A stretch of DNA of 64,000 nt from Fragilariopsis cylindrus CCMP1102 (taxonomy: Eukaryota; Bacillariophyta; Bacillariophyceae; Bacillariales; Bacillariaceae). A model generated the notes under the pieces. That model had not been told where the DNA came from, made no database searches, and worked only from the letters and a program-made list of their open reading frames with translations. The position numbers were made by a program, and so were the translations under genes. This document shows, piece by piece, positions 10,368 through 21,332 of this stretch (the first letter of the stretch is position 1; every line of letters begins with the position of its first letter). Location: NCBI GenBank assembly GCA_900095095.1, contig FMBT01000299.1, forward strand, positions 248,001 to 312,000, given 5' to 3'.

Positions 10368-11507
10368 ATGACAGACACAGTAGACGTCGGCGATGGTAGT
10401 AGCAACCTAGTAGAACGTTTTTCACAGGCGAAATCAATGGTCGAGTCTTCTCCTCAACAATGCATACCTCTCCTCGAATCGGTTCAACGGGATGTGCAAA
10501 CGCTGGGCCTTTTTTCCAAGAATGAAACGATGGAGGATGTTAGTACTAAATCAATTCAATTTCTAACAACAGAACATTTCCTAGCTATTGCTCTTGGAAA
10601 TCTACCAGTCGAACCTGGTGGTGCTATTATCTTTCGCAAAAATAATATCTTACGAAGTTTGACGCTTTGGGAGTGTTTCCTTGAAAAACTTGATATCTTA
10701 GAGATCCTATCAAAGGAAGAAACGAATGAATTACATTCCTTACTAGAATTTCAGCAGCAGCTAGAAGAACAGGAAGTTCAACTACTTGGTGTTACCATCG
10801 ACCGTGATGTGAAGATTGCACGGTTCAAGGCTAAGCAACAACAGCGACAGGAGGTTGATAAACTCAAGGCGTTGTTGGATAGAAGAAATCGATGTGGACT
10901 TTCTCCCGAAGATGATATGGATGGACACGATCTAGATTCAATAGAGCGATCCCTTGCATTAATGGAACTGCATATTTGTAAATTAGAAGCTTTAGAAAAT
11001 TGGTCTCAATCAGTTCGAGAATTACCAATGATCGAAAGGATGATCAAAATGGATGCAGAAAGAATTAAAGAGAAAAAGTTCACGGGGAATGATAATAATG
11101 GTTCCGATGACGCAAATCGTGAACGACCAACCCCAGGCTCTGGTAAGGGATTGCAGTTGACACACATTACACAGAATGCAACAACTGGAGAACTACAATT
11201 TAAACGAGATGAAATTCGATCCAGAGTTTTTCAACCAGGATGGGCTCAACCGACCATGTCATTAGAGGAGTTGGGTGATCGAGAATATAAAGAGGCAATG
11301 GAACGAGGAGCACGACAGAAACAAGCAGAAGCGGAACAAATTCATCAGCCCAAAAGATACGATGATTTAGTTCGAGATGGAATGGAAGATAATCACGAAT
11401 TGGTCGAGGCTAGTGCCGAATTAGATAGAAAATGGGATGATTGGAAAGATCAGAATCCAAGAGGGAGTGGAAATAAACATGCAAATAGAGGAGATAAGAA
11501 TTTCTAG
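10368..11507 (+). CDS. TAP42: TAP42/IGBP1 (alpha4) PP2A-associated regulator
   Basis: Single exon, 379 aa, near the family's usual 340-370. TAP42/alpha4 binds catalytic subunits of PP2A-type phosphatases downstream of TOR and protects them from degradation. The helical N-terminal domain carries VEPGGAIIFRKNNILRSLTL and the basic block KIARFKAKQQQRQEVDKLKA (about 150-170). The conserved C-terminal blocks are VFQPGWAQPTMSLEELGDRE and YDDLVRDGMEDNHELVEA, then DRKWDDWKDQNPRGSGNK near the end. The acidic and basic residues that contact the phosphatase lie in the N-terminal helices. The ATG at 10368 begins directly at the family's N-terminal region. Confidence 0.92.
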   Translation: MTDTVDVGDGSSNLVERFSQAKSMVESSPQQCIPLLESVQRDVQTLGLFSKNETMEDVSTKSIQFLTTEHFLAIALGNLPVEPGGAIIFRKNNILRSLTLWECFLEKLDILEILSKEETNELHSLLEFQQQLEEQEVQLLGVTIDRDVKIARFKAKQQQRQEVDKLKALLDRRNRCGLSPEDDMDGHDLDSIERSLALMELHICKLEALENWSQSVRELPMIERMIKMDAERIKEKKFTGNDNNGSDDANRERPTPGSGKGLQLTHITQNATTGELQFKRDEIRSRVFQPGWAQPTMSLEELGDREYKEAMERGARQKQAEAEQIHQPKRYDDLVRDGMEDNHELVEASAELDRKWDDWKDQNPRGSGNKHANRGDKNF

Positions 11508-12253
11508 ATAGTACTAATGTTACTGTTTTACTACTAGAGTCTTGATGAATGATGACTGAGTATCACATTGTATCAGCATCAACATCTTCCATTCGTAACA
11601 CATTCTCCTGTGAATTCCATCATGAGTATCATTTCTTCCCCGCCAGCTGAATATTCAGAACTATCTTTATCAGATATGATTCTACTTCTTTGAGGGTACA
11701 ATGTTTTGCTGCTTTTGATAGTAGACCCTGAGATCTAGTAGAATACTGACCACAGTATCAAACTAATGATTTTTGATTAAGATTTTCGGACCCCATGTTT
11801 CCATTTCCATCGCTACATCTTCACAAAATTTTGTGCCATTGTATTCATTTCGTTGTAAGAAATCCCGTTTATACTAGAAGCCTTTAATGGATTCTTACAT
11901 TCTAAAAAAGTTGGCCCTCTCCCAAGGCAACAAAACCCTGAAGTCAAGATTCTGCCACCGCTCTTGGATAGTTCAATAAAACTACTACTACACTATTACA
12001 GCTAACTGAATAATGATAAGAGATCTAAGCGAATATTATTAGTCTACCTTATTTCGTTGCCGACTCATATTTGAGTGGCTAAGAATCAATTTCAACGTAA
12101 TGTAACTGTTACTATTATTTGTATTTTAGCTATATCGGTTAGGTATGGTATCTGCTCTCATCGTTCCAAAGCCAAGGCAAGTTCAGAGAAAGCTGGATAT
12201 TGTGGAGTCAAAATCTATGTACTGTACTTAAAATGTGGGAAGAACTAGGTAAT
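11508..12253. other. convergent intergenic region
   Basis: 746 bp between the 3' ends of TAP42 and the first FCP gene. AT-rich, with no repeat or frame worth calling. Confidence 0.5.
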
Positions 12254-13025
12254 TTAGAAAACACCTGAACCATCTCCGAAAGGTGAGATGTGTCCAGCAG
12301 CGAATTGTTCGTACATAGTTTGTCCAGTAAGTTGTTCAGCAACCATGTTTCCAAAGATACCTAACATAGCAGCACGTCCATTGTTTAGTTCAACATTAAG
12401 CTTGCGGGCCTTTTCTTCTGGGTCTTCAATGTTTGATCCGAAATATCCAACACCGTAATCTCCATCATACTTTGAGGCAGGCATCCATGCAAGTTCAACA
12501 AGTGCGAAGAATGCAAGAATTTGAACCAAACCCGCTGATGGGATGGCACGGATTCCATCGGTACCGGTAGGAACATCCGAGAATTTAAGATTGTTCGAAG
12601 GGGAAAGGTATCCATCAAAGACAATGTGGTTGTTGTGGACGATAACTCCGACAATAGCCGCCATGGCAACACGTCCGTGCTTACGTTCGACAGCACGACG
12701 ACGTTCGAAACCTTCAGGTTGGGTATCTAACCATCCAAGAGGATCATAGACTCCAAGAGGCTCAGTTACACCAAGTTCTGCATTAGTAAAGAAAATATGG
12801 TATGAACAATGCAAAACGATGTTAGTGGTGATGAATTGATTATTATATTACAGTTCCAAAAAATATATAAGAGCAAGAAAGAGAGAACGACAGAGAAATT
12901 CTTCGAGGTAGCGATTAGAACGTACCTAGTTCATTGACTTGAAGAGATGTGGAGGACTTGGCAGTTTGCGCAGGGGCAAAGGCTGCGGCAGATGCGGCAA
13001 GGGTGGCGGCGATGATAAGTTTCAT
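12254..13025 (-). CDS. fucoxanthin-chlorophyll a/c protein (Lhcf type), one intron
   Basis: Two exons on the minus strand, 13025-12926 and 12777-12254, with a 148 bp GT-AG intron; 207 aa. FCPs are the thylakoid light-harvesting antenna of diatoms. The N-terminus MKLIIAATLAASAAAFAPAQ is a signal peptide followed by the AFAP motif that directs import into the complex plastid. The LHC helices carry the chlorophyll-binding motifs ERRRAVERKHGRVAMAA (first) and VELNNGRAAMLGIFGNMVAE (third), and FFALVELAW is in the middle helix. The spliced protein has exactly the length of its tandem copy at 14173-14796. Opening exon 2 alone would give a false start without a presequence, so the intron is well supported. 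Confidence 0.95.
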
Positions 13026-14172
13026 TTTGGTATATGTATATTTGTTGTTGAAAAATGTAAGTGAATAGAGGTATTATGGAAGGAATGGTGAAGATTGACA
13101 ATGATGTTATGTCTCGTTCTTAAAGCACATCAACCACAAACACTACAAAGTACCATAACTTACGCACATAAAAAGATTCTTTCATTTTATGTTGCATACT
13201 TTTTTAGCGGCTGCTAAAACGTTAGGATACTTCAACAAAAACAATCAAATACGGGACTCATTGTGTCGATCTCGTGACTCAAATATAAAATCTCTCTAAA
13301 TTTAATGAAAGAAAATCATAGCTGAAATAAAGTTTATACAGTACTGTGCTGTAGTAAGTGAATCCACTGCTCAACTTATAACTTAACTAACTACTGTAAT
13401 CATCACATACTATATTTCTTTCAACACTAGTTTCACTATCAGAGAGGTTAAATAGAGCCAATTCACTCAGGCGAAGGTGTCAAAATCAAAACGACATACT
13501 TATCAATTACGCAAGAAAGATCTAAATATATAATGTATAGGGGATTTTACTTTTCTTGTGTTGTTTATATTTTCTTTCCACCTTTTACTGTCTTTGATAC
13601 AAAGCATTTGCTTGTGTATTCTATATCTAGATCTTGGATCTAAAATCATCCAACTGGGAATCAATCACAGTGCAAACAAAAGTGAACATCTTAATTATGA
13701 CTTGTTTTCACCTAATAAGTTAGCTGGACACCATGATATTCATCCCTGGACTAATTCAAATGGAAGAAAAGCTTCTGATACTCATCAAGTAAAAGAAAAT
13801 TAATATGACCCCCGTGTTTGTTAGTTGAATGGCTTTGTTGTTAGAGCGCATGCAAATGAGTTAAAAAGGTATCATGCCTCTTCTGCATCTATAGTACATA
13901 ATTAACTGGCAACAACAATTATAATATTGTTATGAAGGTACAATTGTAAAACAATATACAGACTTTTAAAGGGAAGGTTTCGAGTGTCAAATGACGACTA
14001 TGTGCAACGATTATGTAATTCTATAATAAAATCATGAGCGATTCAACAGTACTTCTTTTGGTTTAAATACAGTATTCTAAATTATAGTAGCTACATTACA
14101 TTACTTCTAGTAAGAGCATCTAAAACCCACAGCAACATGCCTGTAGACCAAGTATATCGTAGTTCATCCCAC
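13026..14172. other. intergenic between the two FCP genes
   Basis: 1147 bp holding the promoter of the first FCP gene and the 3' region of the second. The 81-codon frame at 13558-13803 matches nothing I know and is not called. Nothing else is recognised. Confidence 0.45.
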
Positions 14173-14796
14173 TTAGAAAACACCTGAACCATCTCCGAAA
14201 GGTGAGATGTGTCCAGCCGAGTATTGTTCGTACATCGTTTGTCCAGTAAGTTGTTCAGCAACCATGTTTCCAAAAATTCCCATCATAGCAGCACGTCCGT
14301 TGTTTAATTCAACATTAAGCTTTCGGGCTTTTTCTTCAGGATCTTCAATGTCGCGTCCAAACCATCCGACACCGTAGTCTCCATCGTACTTGGATGCAGG
14401 CATCCATGCTAATTCAACAAGGGCGGCGAATAAGAAGATTTGTGCAAGTCCACCGGAAGGAACTTGGGCAATACCGGCCATACCAGTTGAGATATCGGCG
14501 AATTTAAGGTCTTGCGATGGTGAAATATATCCATCAAAGACAATGTGGTTGTTGTGGACGATAACTCCGACAACGGCAGCCATAGCAATACGTCCATGCT
14601 TCCGTTCAACGGCACGACGGCGTTCAAATGCTTCAGGCTCAGTGTCCATCCATCCTAAAGGATCGAATACACCAAGAGGCTCGGTTACACCAAGTTCAAG
14701 CTCACTGACTTGAAGAGCAGTGGAAGACTTGGCAGTTTGCGCAGGAGCAAAGGCTGCGGCAGATGCGGCAAGGGTGGCGGCGATGATAAATTTCAT
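14173..14796 (-). CDS. fucoxanthin-chlorophyll a/c protein (Lhcf type), intronless
   Basis: Single exon, 207 aa, a tandem duplicate of the gene at 12254-13025. Presequence MKFIIAATLAASAAAFAPAQ has the same AFAP plastid-import motif. LHC motifs ERRRAVERKHGRIAMAA and VELNNGRAAMMGIFGNMVAE are intact. Differences from its twin cluster in the stretch after FDGY and in the second helix; the last 45 residues are almost identical, at the DNA level too. The exon junction of the twin falls inside SELELG here, with no intron. A 19 bp hairpin (TTCCGTG ... CACGGAA, 14891-14909) lies about 95 bp upstream of the start; a role in regulation is only a guess. Confidence 0.95.
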   Translation of the reverse strand: MKFIIAATLAASAAAFAPAQTAKSSTALQVSELELGVTEPLGVFDPLGWMDTEPEAFERRRAVERKHGRIAMAAVVGVIVHNNHIVFDGYISPSQDLKFADISTGMAGIAQVPSGGLAQIFLFAALVELAWMPASKYDGDYGVGWFGRDIEDPEEKARKLNVELNNGRAAMMGIFGNMVAEQLTGQTMYEQYSAGHISPFGDGSGVF

Positions 14797-15276
14797 TTTG
14801 GTAGGTTTTATTTGTTTTATTTTTATTCTATTGAAATTATGAATGTAATAAGTGTCAACTAACCTAATCGATCGCTTCCATTGTTTTTAATTCCGTGGTC
14901 TTCACGGAAAGGAAATCGTGCAAGAAGATACTTCAACCTCAGCCACGATCATCGTGAAGTTCGTGAAGTGCGAAATACTTTTTATAGGACTAAATTAGTC
15001 TTATAGGAGGACCGAAGAAACTTAACTTGTTTGTTCGATTTTTCGTCAGGGAGATGGGATATAATGGATTTTCGCTCCATTTTGCATATCCATCCGATGA
15101 TGTCAAAGTGATGGCTTTTGATGGACGACAACATTTTCGAATTTCATAATCATATCTGTAGAATCTATTTTATCTCTACAGTATTACTTTATTACATGTT
15201 CAATGTAAAAGTACAAATAGGACCGCCATATTGACGTATCCCTCAATCTCTATAAAAGTAAATACGGACTGAAGTG
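14797..15276. other. divergent promoter region (FCP / TPR-methyltransferase)
   Basis: 480 bp between divergent starts. It contains the TTCCGTG/CACGGAA hairpin at 14891-14909 and several CGTGAAG/CATCGTGAAG-like words near 14950. It presumably holds the FCP promoter. Confidence 0.45.
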
Positions 15277-17437
15277 ATGAATTTCTCTGTCGTTGTTGTC
15301 TTCTGTTATTTTTATCTTCCTTATTGATAATCAGTAGTGTCGATGCTGACGGTGCAGGAAAACAACACTCTTCCGCCGAAGATTATTTGTATCTTGGCAG
15401 TACCGCATTGTCTGAAGATGACAACTCCAAGGCTATCGATTTGTATGAAAAGGGGATTGCTGCACTAAAGGATGATGGCAGCGAGTCAATCATCACCATA
15501 CTTTCTCTGGAAACTAATCTAGCAACAGCGTATAGCGCTATTGGAGGTGATATGAGAGAGAAGATTATCGAACACTACGAAAAGGCTATATCAGCATATG
15601 ACCAAATTGATCCAATTGATGACAAAGAAATTATCGAAGATGCAAAATCGATAGCATCACAATCGTATTTCTTTTATGGTATGGTTCTCCAGGATATGGA
15701 GGGTACACAACAAAAATCACTTGAAATGTATGCACATGCAGTGGTGCTAGATCCAAATCTATGGGCTGCGTGGGGAAATTTAGGTGCGTCAAAAAGTACT
15801 GGTACAGTACTACTGGGCACTTTAACGATATCCTTCGATTCCTGTCTCATCTCTTATGTTTCTTTCTCTTATATTCTCATCCCATTTTAGGAAGCGTATT
15901 TCATGATCATGTTAAAAATTACGATGAAGCCTTGAATGCATACAACAAAGCATACGATGTATTGACAGAGCAGAAAAATCCTACAGATCCGCCTGCTGAC
16001 CCCAAACCTATTCTTTCGCAACTACAATACAGAATAGGTAAGACCAAGATACGGAATAATTTTTTGTAAACCTTCCCCATTTTTCCATATTGTTCTGTCT
16101 CACTGTAAATTAATTATGTACTGTATATCTTACGATAGGTCTATGCCTGACCAAAAATCCAGATCGAAAATGTGCCCTTGAAGGTGATCCACAAACACCA
16201 GTCTCGTGTAAGGAAATGGCAAACCATGCCTATTCTCTTGCTGTTCAGTACGATCCAGACAATGAATCTGCCAAGCATATGTTAGCCACCCTCACTGCTG
16301 ATGCAACCATGAAACGTGCATCAAACAAGTATGTGAAGGATCTTTTTGATCGTTACGCTCACGAGTAAGTAGTTTTTATTAAGTATTGCACTTCATCTTT
16401 TGTTGCGTCTCTCGGTGTCTGACAACGAGTTTACTTTTGTGTATGTAATAATCTGCTGCTCATACTCCCTACTTATCCCGTATACCATTTTCCTCGTAGT
16501 TTTGAACACTCGCTGGTGGAAGAATTAGGATATGATGGATATGCTCGACTTCGTCGAGGTTTTGATCGAGCGTTTGGTGGTAGGGAGTCATTACCAACCT
16601 TCTCTAAAGTAGTTGACGCAGGATGCGGAACCGGGCTAGTAGGAGAACAGGTACGTATGATAGAACTTACACTGTGATTCGCGTATTATATCTGTTTCAT
16701 TTTTGAGCCGTTAATCAAATGTGCCATCCTTAATGATTTTTTTTTCTCCTTTTCGACACCGACAACGACCACAAAACAGTTCCGTAATATCAGTTCTCAT
16801 TTAATCGGAGTCGACCTGAGTGAAGCCATATTAGACGAAGCAGAAAGACTTAGACCAAATTTATACAATGAACGGATCGTGGGAGATATAACCGAAGTAT
16901 TTCGAAGAAAGAAACCCATTTCTTTAATAGTTGCTGCTGACTCTTTCATATATTTTGGCGATCTAGACCCATTATTTGATGCAATAGAAGATGGACTCGA
17001 CCATGAAGCTTATATTGCCTTCACTTTAGAGAACACAGATGCCGAAACCGAATCGACGTAAGTTTGCGAAAAACTCGTATCACGTAGAATATGTTTCTTT
17101 TGTTACCATATTATACTATCAATCTTTTGTGTGTTTACTGAATAGTGCATTTTCCTCTATTTTGTTTCTTCTCTCTCCCACAAACGAACTATTTCTCTTT
17201 CCTTCTGTTTGGTATTATAGTCTCAATGAAAGCAAACCTGACTGGAGATGGCAGCTCACTGCATCCGGAAGATTTGCTCATCGTAAAGAATATGCCACTA
17301 AGGTCGGTCTAGCTCACGGCTTGACACTGATACATTATGAAAAACTAGATGGATTTCGACATGATCACGGCAAAGATGTCCGAGGGCATTTGTTTGTGAT
17401 GCAGAAGGGCTCATCACATAAGAAAGACGAGTTATAA
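15277..17437 (+). CDS. TPR-domain SAM-dependent methyltransferase, with signal peptide
   Basis: Six exons: 15277-15783, 15891-16037, 16139-16364, 16500-16650, 16780-17057, 17221-17437; all GT-AG with matching phases. The ATG at 15277 is out of frame with the rest unless one T is added to the TTT at 15282-15284. With it, the protein starts MNFLCRCCLLLFLSSLL, a textbook signal peptide, and totals 508 aa. Without it no ATG precedes the conserved part. The N-terminal half has TPR repeats (AEDYLYLGSTALSEDDNSKA, NYDEALNAYNKAYDVL). The C-terminal half is a class I methyltransferase with motif I VVDAGCGTGLVG and HLIGVDLSEAIL, like the bacterial predicted TPR methyltransferases of COG4976. The substrate is unknown. 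Confidence 0.82.
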
Positions 17438-17730
17438 TACATTGTAAGAACATCTAAAATTGAATAATAATGTCTAAATAGCAACAAAAATATATATTTA
17501 TGTATGTATTTTATTTTAGATATGAATAGTTAAATCATAATATTATGTTATATATGAAGTTCAACCGTTACCACAGCGAGGAAGAAAGGAACAACATGAA
17601 AGATCTTGCCGCACTTTTGGTCACGTCTTTAAGTAGAATCAGTCTACCGAAGTACAGTGGGTGTCCTATTCTTTTCTTGTTATCGGGGGGTCCACTTTAT
17701 TTATTACAAATATATTATAAATTACTTTAT

Positions 17731-19108
17731 CTATACTGCGTATCCACCACTCGTCGATGATTGGTTACCTCCTCTCATAGCAGCCTCACGGACGGGAGCA
17801 AAGTAGGCATGTGCCATTGCTTCCTTTGCTGATAATCGTTCTTGATGATCATACCGTAATAACTTCGAAACATAATCAATGGCCTCATCCGAAACCAGAT
17901 GTTGATTTTCTGGTGTAACAAATTTTTGCCATGATTTCTTAGAATGTCGACCAAGAATCCCATCAAAGTGTGGGTCCAATTCCAAGTCGTACGTATCCAG
18001 ATAATGAAAAAGTTCTTCGGTACCCAACACTTTGGCAATTTTAACGAGTTGATCGTAATTGTCGTGTCCGTGGAAGAATGGTTCCTTTCGAAAAATCATA
18101 CCAGCAAACATACACCCTAAGCTCCACATATCTAAGGAGTAATCATACTCTTGTAAATCAACAAGTAATTCAGGTCCCTTAAAGTAACGAGATGCAACCC
18201 GAACATTGTATTCACGTCCGGGATGGTAAAATTCAGCTAATCCCCAATCAATGAGTCGTAGTTGACGCTTTTCATGGTCGATCATAACATTGTGTGGTTT
18301 CACATCCCGATGCATGACACCATTAGAATGACAATAATCAAGTGCTTTTAATAATTCAAAAATATAATATCGAATATCATAATCGGTAAGAGTTGGATAT
18401 AAAATTTTGAAATCGGTATTGTTAACATGTTCGAAGATAAGTGATGGTGTCTTCGATTGCGGATCACGGACAACATCAAGAAGTTGTATAATGTTGGTTC
18501 CGCCACACATATTTTGTAAAATTTTGATTTCACGTTTGATTTTCTTTTTCTTTACCGGTTTTAAGATTTTGATAACACATTTTGTACTGTTAACAACATT
18601 AATACCTTCAAAAACCTATCATTTCATTTCAGATTGAATTATTGTTTTGTTTTGTTTAAGATAATTTACAATTGAAGATGAAAATGATAGGATGAGAAAA
18701 AGAGATATATAAATAGAAAACCAGATATATATATATTGGTAGATATATAGATATACATTTGATTTTAATTATGGTGGTACAAATGTCCAAGTGTACTTAC
18801 TTCGCTATATTTACCACGACCTATCTTTCTGATGACTTCATACTCCTCTTGATCACCCCAGTTCACTGTCAGAGCTTCGTAATCCCAATAATCCCTTGGT
18901 CGATGAACGTTAACGTCCGCATAGACGCTGTTGTACGGTATGAGTATCATTATTATTAATATTATGAAATGAAATTGAGCGAAGAAAAAGATTTTTGAGT
19001 GAGATGTATGCGTGTACAATTTATGAGTAGTCTTACCGTAGTTTGATTCAGTTCAGTTCGATTTAATTTAATACCCACACATAGACTAACTTACCGTGCT
19101 CGACTCAT
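17731..19108 (-). CDS. CKA1: casein kinase II catalytic subunit alpha
   Basis: Three exons on the minus strand: 19108-19095 (14 bases, MSRAR), 18927-18801 and 18615-17731; 341 aa, the normal CK2 alpha length. CK2 is a constitutive, acidophilic Ser/Thr kinase that works as a tetramer with beta subunits in nucleus and cytoplasm. All hallmarks are present: [17 protein letters not shown] at the N-terminus, the glycine loop IGRGKYSE, the catalytic Lys in [17 protein letters not shown] with the CK2-specific basic cluster, [10 protein letters not shown], the DWG variant of the DFG motif ([12 protein letters not shown]) and [20 protein letters not shown]. The tiny first exon is accepted because donor, phase and the start ATG all fit and MSRAR precedes VYADVN in other CK2 alpha proteins. 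Confidence 0.95.
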
Positions 19109-19766
19109 GATCAATTTTGATTCTGTGTAGGAGTTACGCGGAAATTATTCTTAGGCTGACCGAAAAAAAACGATTTACTGCAAAGATTTCTATCAATTAT
19201 CTTCCGATACTGTTGTTGTTGTTGTTGTTTTTGTTGCTGCTTCCACTGCTGCCGCCACAAATATTGCCAAGAGAATGCGTGACGCCTGATCGTTCTAGTT
19301 ATTACTGTCTCCTTTCGAGAATGATGTGAGCTTGCCTTGTCTAACAAAAAAGACGATGTTGCACGGTATTGGCAATGAGAATGAGTAGGAACTGTAGGAA
19401 GTAGTGTGCGACGATAAGGTAACTTTGTAAGTTGTTTTGAACCCTCTAATAGTAATTATTATACGCTCTATTTACGGCACACTTATAAATTTCTTAAGGC
19501 GCACCCATAGCCGTTACACTAACGCAGAGGGACAAAAAACAGACGACGAAATGGAATATAATAAGATATATTAGACTACACACTAATCGTACACTTAATA
19601 CCTACTTATAGTATGAAAGAGCGCCAACCATTAATTTTTCCTCATTTTCTTTCTTCCTCATTCCTACATCCCCATCCTAAATATATTACAAAAACGACAA
19701 TCATAGTCAATAGCAATAGCAATAACAATAACAATCCATTTAAACCGACTAGGTCAAGTAACTATA
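19109..19766. other. divergent promoter region (CK2 alpha / TRM82)
   Basis: 658 bp between divergent starts. It contains a (TTG)n tract near 19212-19230 and AT-rich sequence. The minus-strand frame over it is a low-complexity Gln shadow. Confidence 0.45.
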
Positions 19767-21276
19767 ATGAGACAACTAATTGCTCGTCATGATGATTTTT
19801 TCATCGTTGCACTAAAGGATAAAGCATATTTGGTTTTGAAGGAAAAGGAAAAAAATCAATCATTGAATTTCTTACGCCGCCGTCGTCACAAGAAGAAACA
19901 CAACAAGCAGTAGTAATTGAGAATACGAAGACATCGTCTTCTGATGATGTTAATGCTGATGCTAATGCCAAAGCTGAAGTCAAAGTTAAAGTTGCCAAAG
20001 TAAAAAATCCTCCCTCATCGTCGGATGAAGAATTAAAAGAAATCAGTGCAGTTGCCATTATTGGCGGCGACGATAAAAATAATACTATACTACGATGTGC
20101 TGTTGCTAGAAACAATAAGACTTTAAGTATTTACAATGTGACAACCGAAGATATCGAATTGGCGTCAGTATCAACAAAAACTGCATCAATTGTCTACCGG
20201 ACACCAAAACGAGTAAGCTGCTTTGCATTTTCTGATCTACCAATGGATGATGGATCTTCTTCAATACGAAAAGTACTTTATTGATATCAGGTGATGTTGC
20301 TGGGGACTCATATGCCTATAATTTGTTACGAAAGGGACAACGACTATTGTTGGGACATACAGCTAGTATGTTAACAGACATAGCAATTGTGGATCGTGAT
20401 GATATTGCATCTTTTTCTCGTCGTCGTCTCTTACTTACAGCCGATAGAGATGAAAAAATTCGGATAAGTCAATTCCCAGATTCATATATCCTAGAAGGAT
20501 TCTTATTAGGTCACACAGCGTACGTAACGGCATTTACTACCATCCCATCATCGTATCTAGCAGTTTCCTGTGGTGGCGATATGACACTCCGATTGTGGAA
20601 TATAGATGATAAGAGTGAAATTTGCAATTTGTCAACTTGCGATAATAATAAGAACGAAATTCCAACAGCTATAACAGTGAGTGGATGTGGTCAGATTATA
20701 GCAGTCATCTTTGATGAATGCAAACGGTTGAGTATATACAAAATTAGTCACAAGGAGATCAATGATCAAAATAGTAATAATAACACATCACCCTCGCTTA
20801 CATTACTGGGTAGCGTGGACTGTCCATCCCAACCCTTATCCCTTATCTTTCACGGGAAGGAAGCAGAATCGAATAACAATGATAACAATGGTAGTGTGTT
20901 GACTGTGTTGATGGGAGACCCAAATTATGTTGGTACTTACAATATTCAAGATGAACACGACGACGATAATACGGTTGTGTCCGCCATAAGTGAGAGTAGT
21001 AGTTCCATGCAAGAATTGCTTGATGTTGCTTTAAAGGAGGAAATATCTATGCCAAAAACAATCCTTGAAAAGCGTAATGGCGATCCAATTCTTCATAAAC
21101 AGAACGAAACTCGAGGACCAGCAGGAGATGATGCCCCATGGAATCGAGTGGAAAGAATCGAAATTGCCAAAGGACATCAGAAAAGATCGAATGCCAAAAA
21201 AGCTGAGAAAAAATGGAAAAAGCGAAGAACTGAAGCTGAAGCTAAAGTTGATACTAATAGTACTGTAATAGAATAA
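19767..21276 (+). CDS. TRM82: TRM82/WDR4, non-catalytic subunit of tRNA m7G46 methyltransferase
   Basis: WD40 protein of about 503 aa once two single-base run losses are allowed: AAA at 19821-19823 and TTT at 20277-20279. TRM82/WDR4 scaffolds the TRM8/METTL1 methyltransferase that makes m7G46 in tRNA. The start MRQLIARHDDFFIVAL fits a first beta blade. After the first correction the frame reads SIFGFEGKGKKSIIEF. The second correction joins IRKVL to LISGDVAGDSYAYNLL, the family's D-x-x-GD-x-Y blade. Signatures LLGHTASMLTDIAI, LLTADRDEKIRISQFP, LGHTAYVTAF and SCGGDMTLRLWN are diagnostic. The lysine-rich C-terminus is also typical. Its 3' end lies 56 bp from that of the PPIL1-like gene. Whether the frame breaks exist in the organism needs reads; the conserved sequence on both sides argues for an intact gene. 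Confidence 0.85.
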
Positions 21277-21332
21277 ATCATATATATTTTATCGCATTTA
21301 TTCTGATACACAATAACTTCTTAGTTTATTTT

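Noticed and set aside
13558-13803. 81-codon frame between the FCP genes
   Set aside because: Hydrophobic start and then polar sequence with no family resemblance; inside a promoter region.
15251-15258. TATAAAAG as a TATA box for the TPR-methyltransferase
   Set aside because: It lies only 19 bases before the ATG at 15277, too close for a usual start site about 30 bases downstream.
20271-20288. Micro-intron explaining the TRM82 frame break
   Set aside because: GT...AG here would be 18 bases, too short; adding one T restores the family motif.
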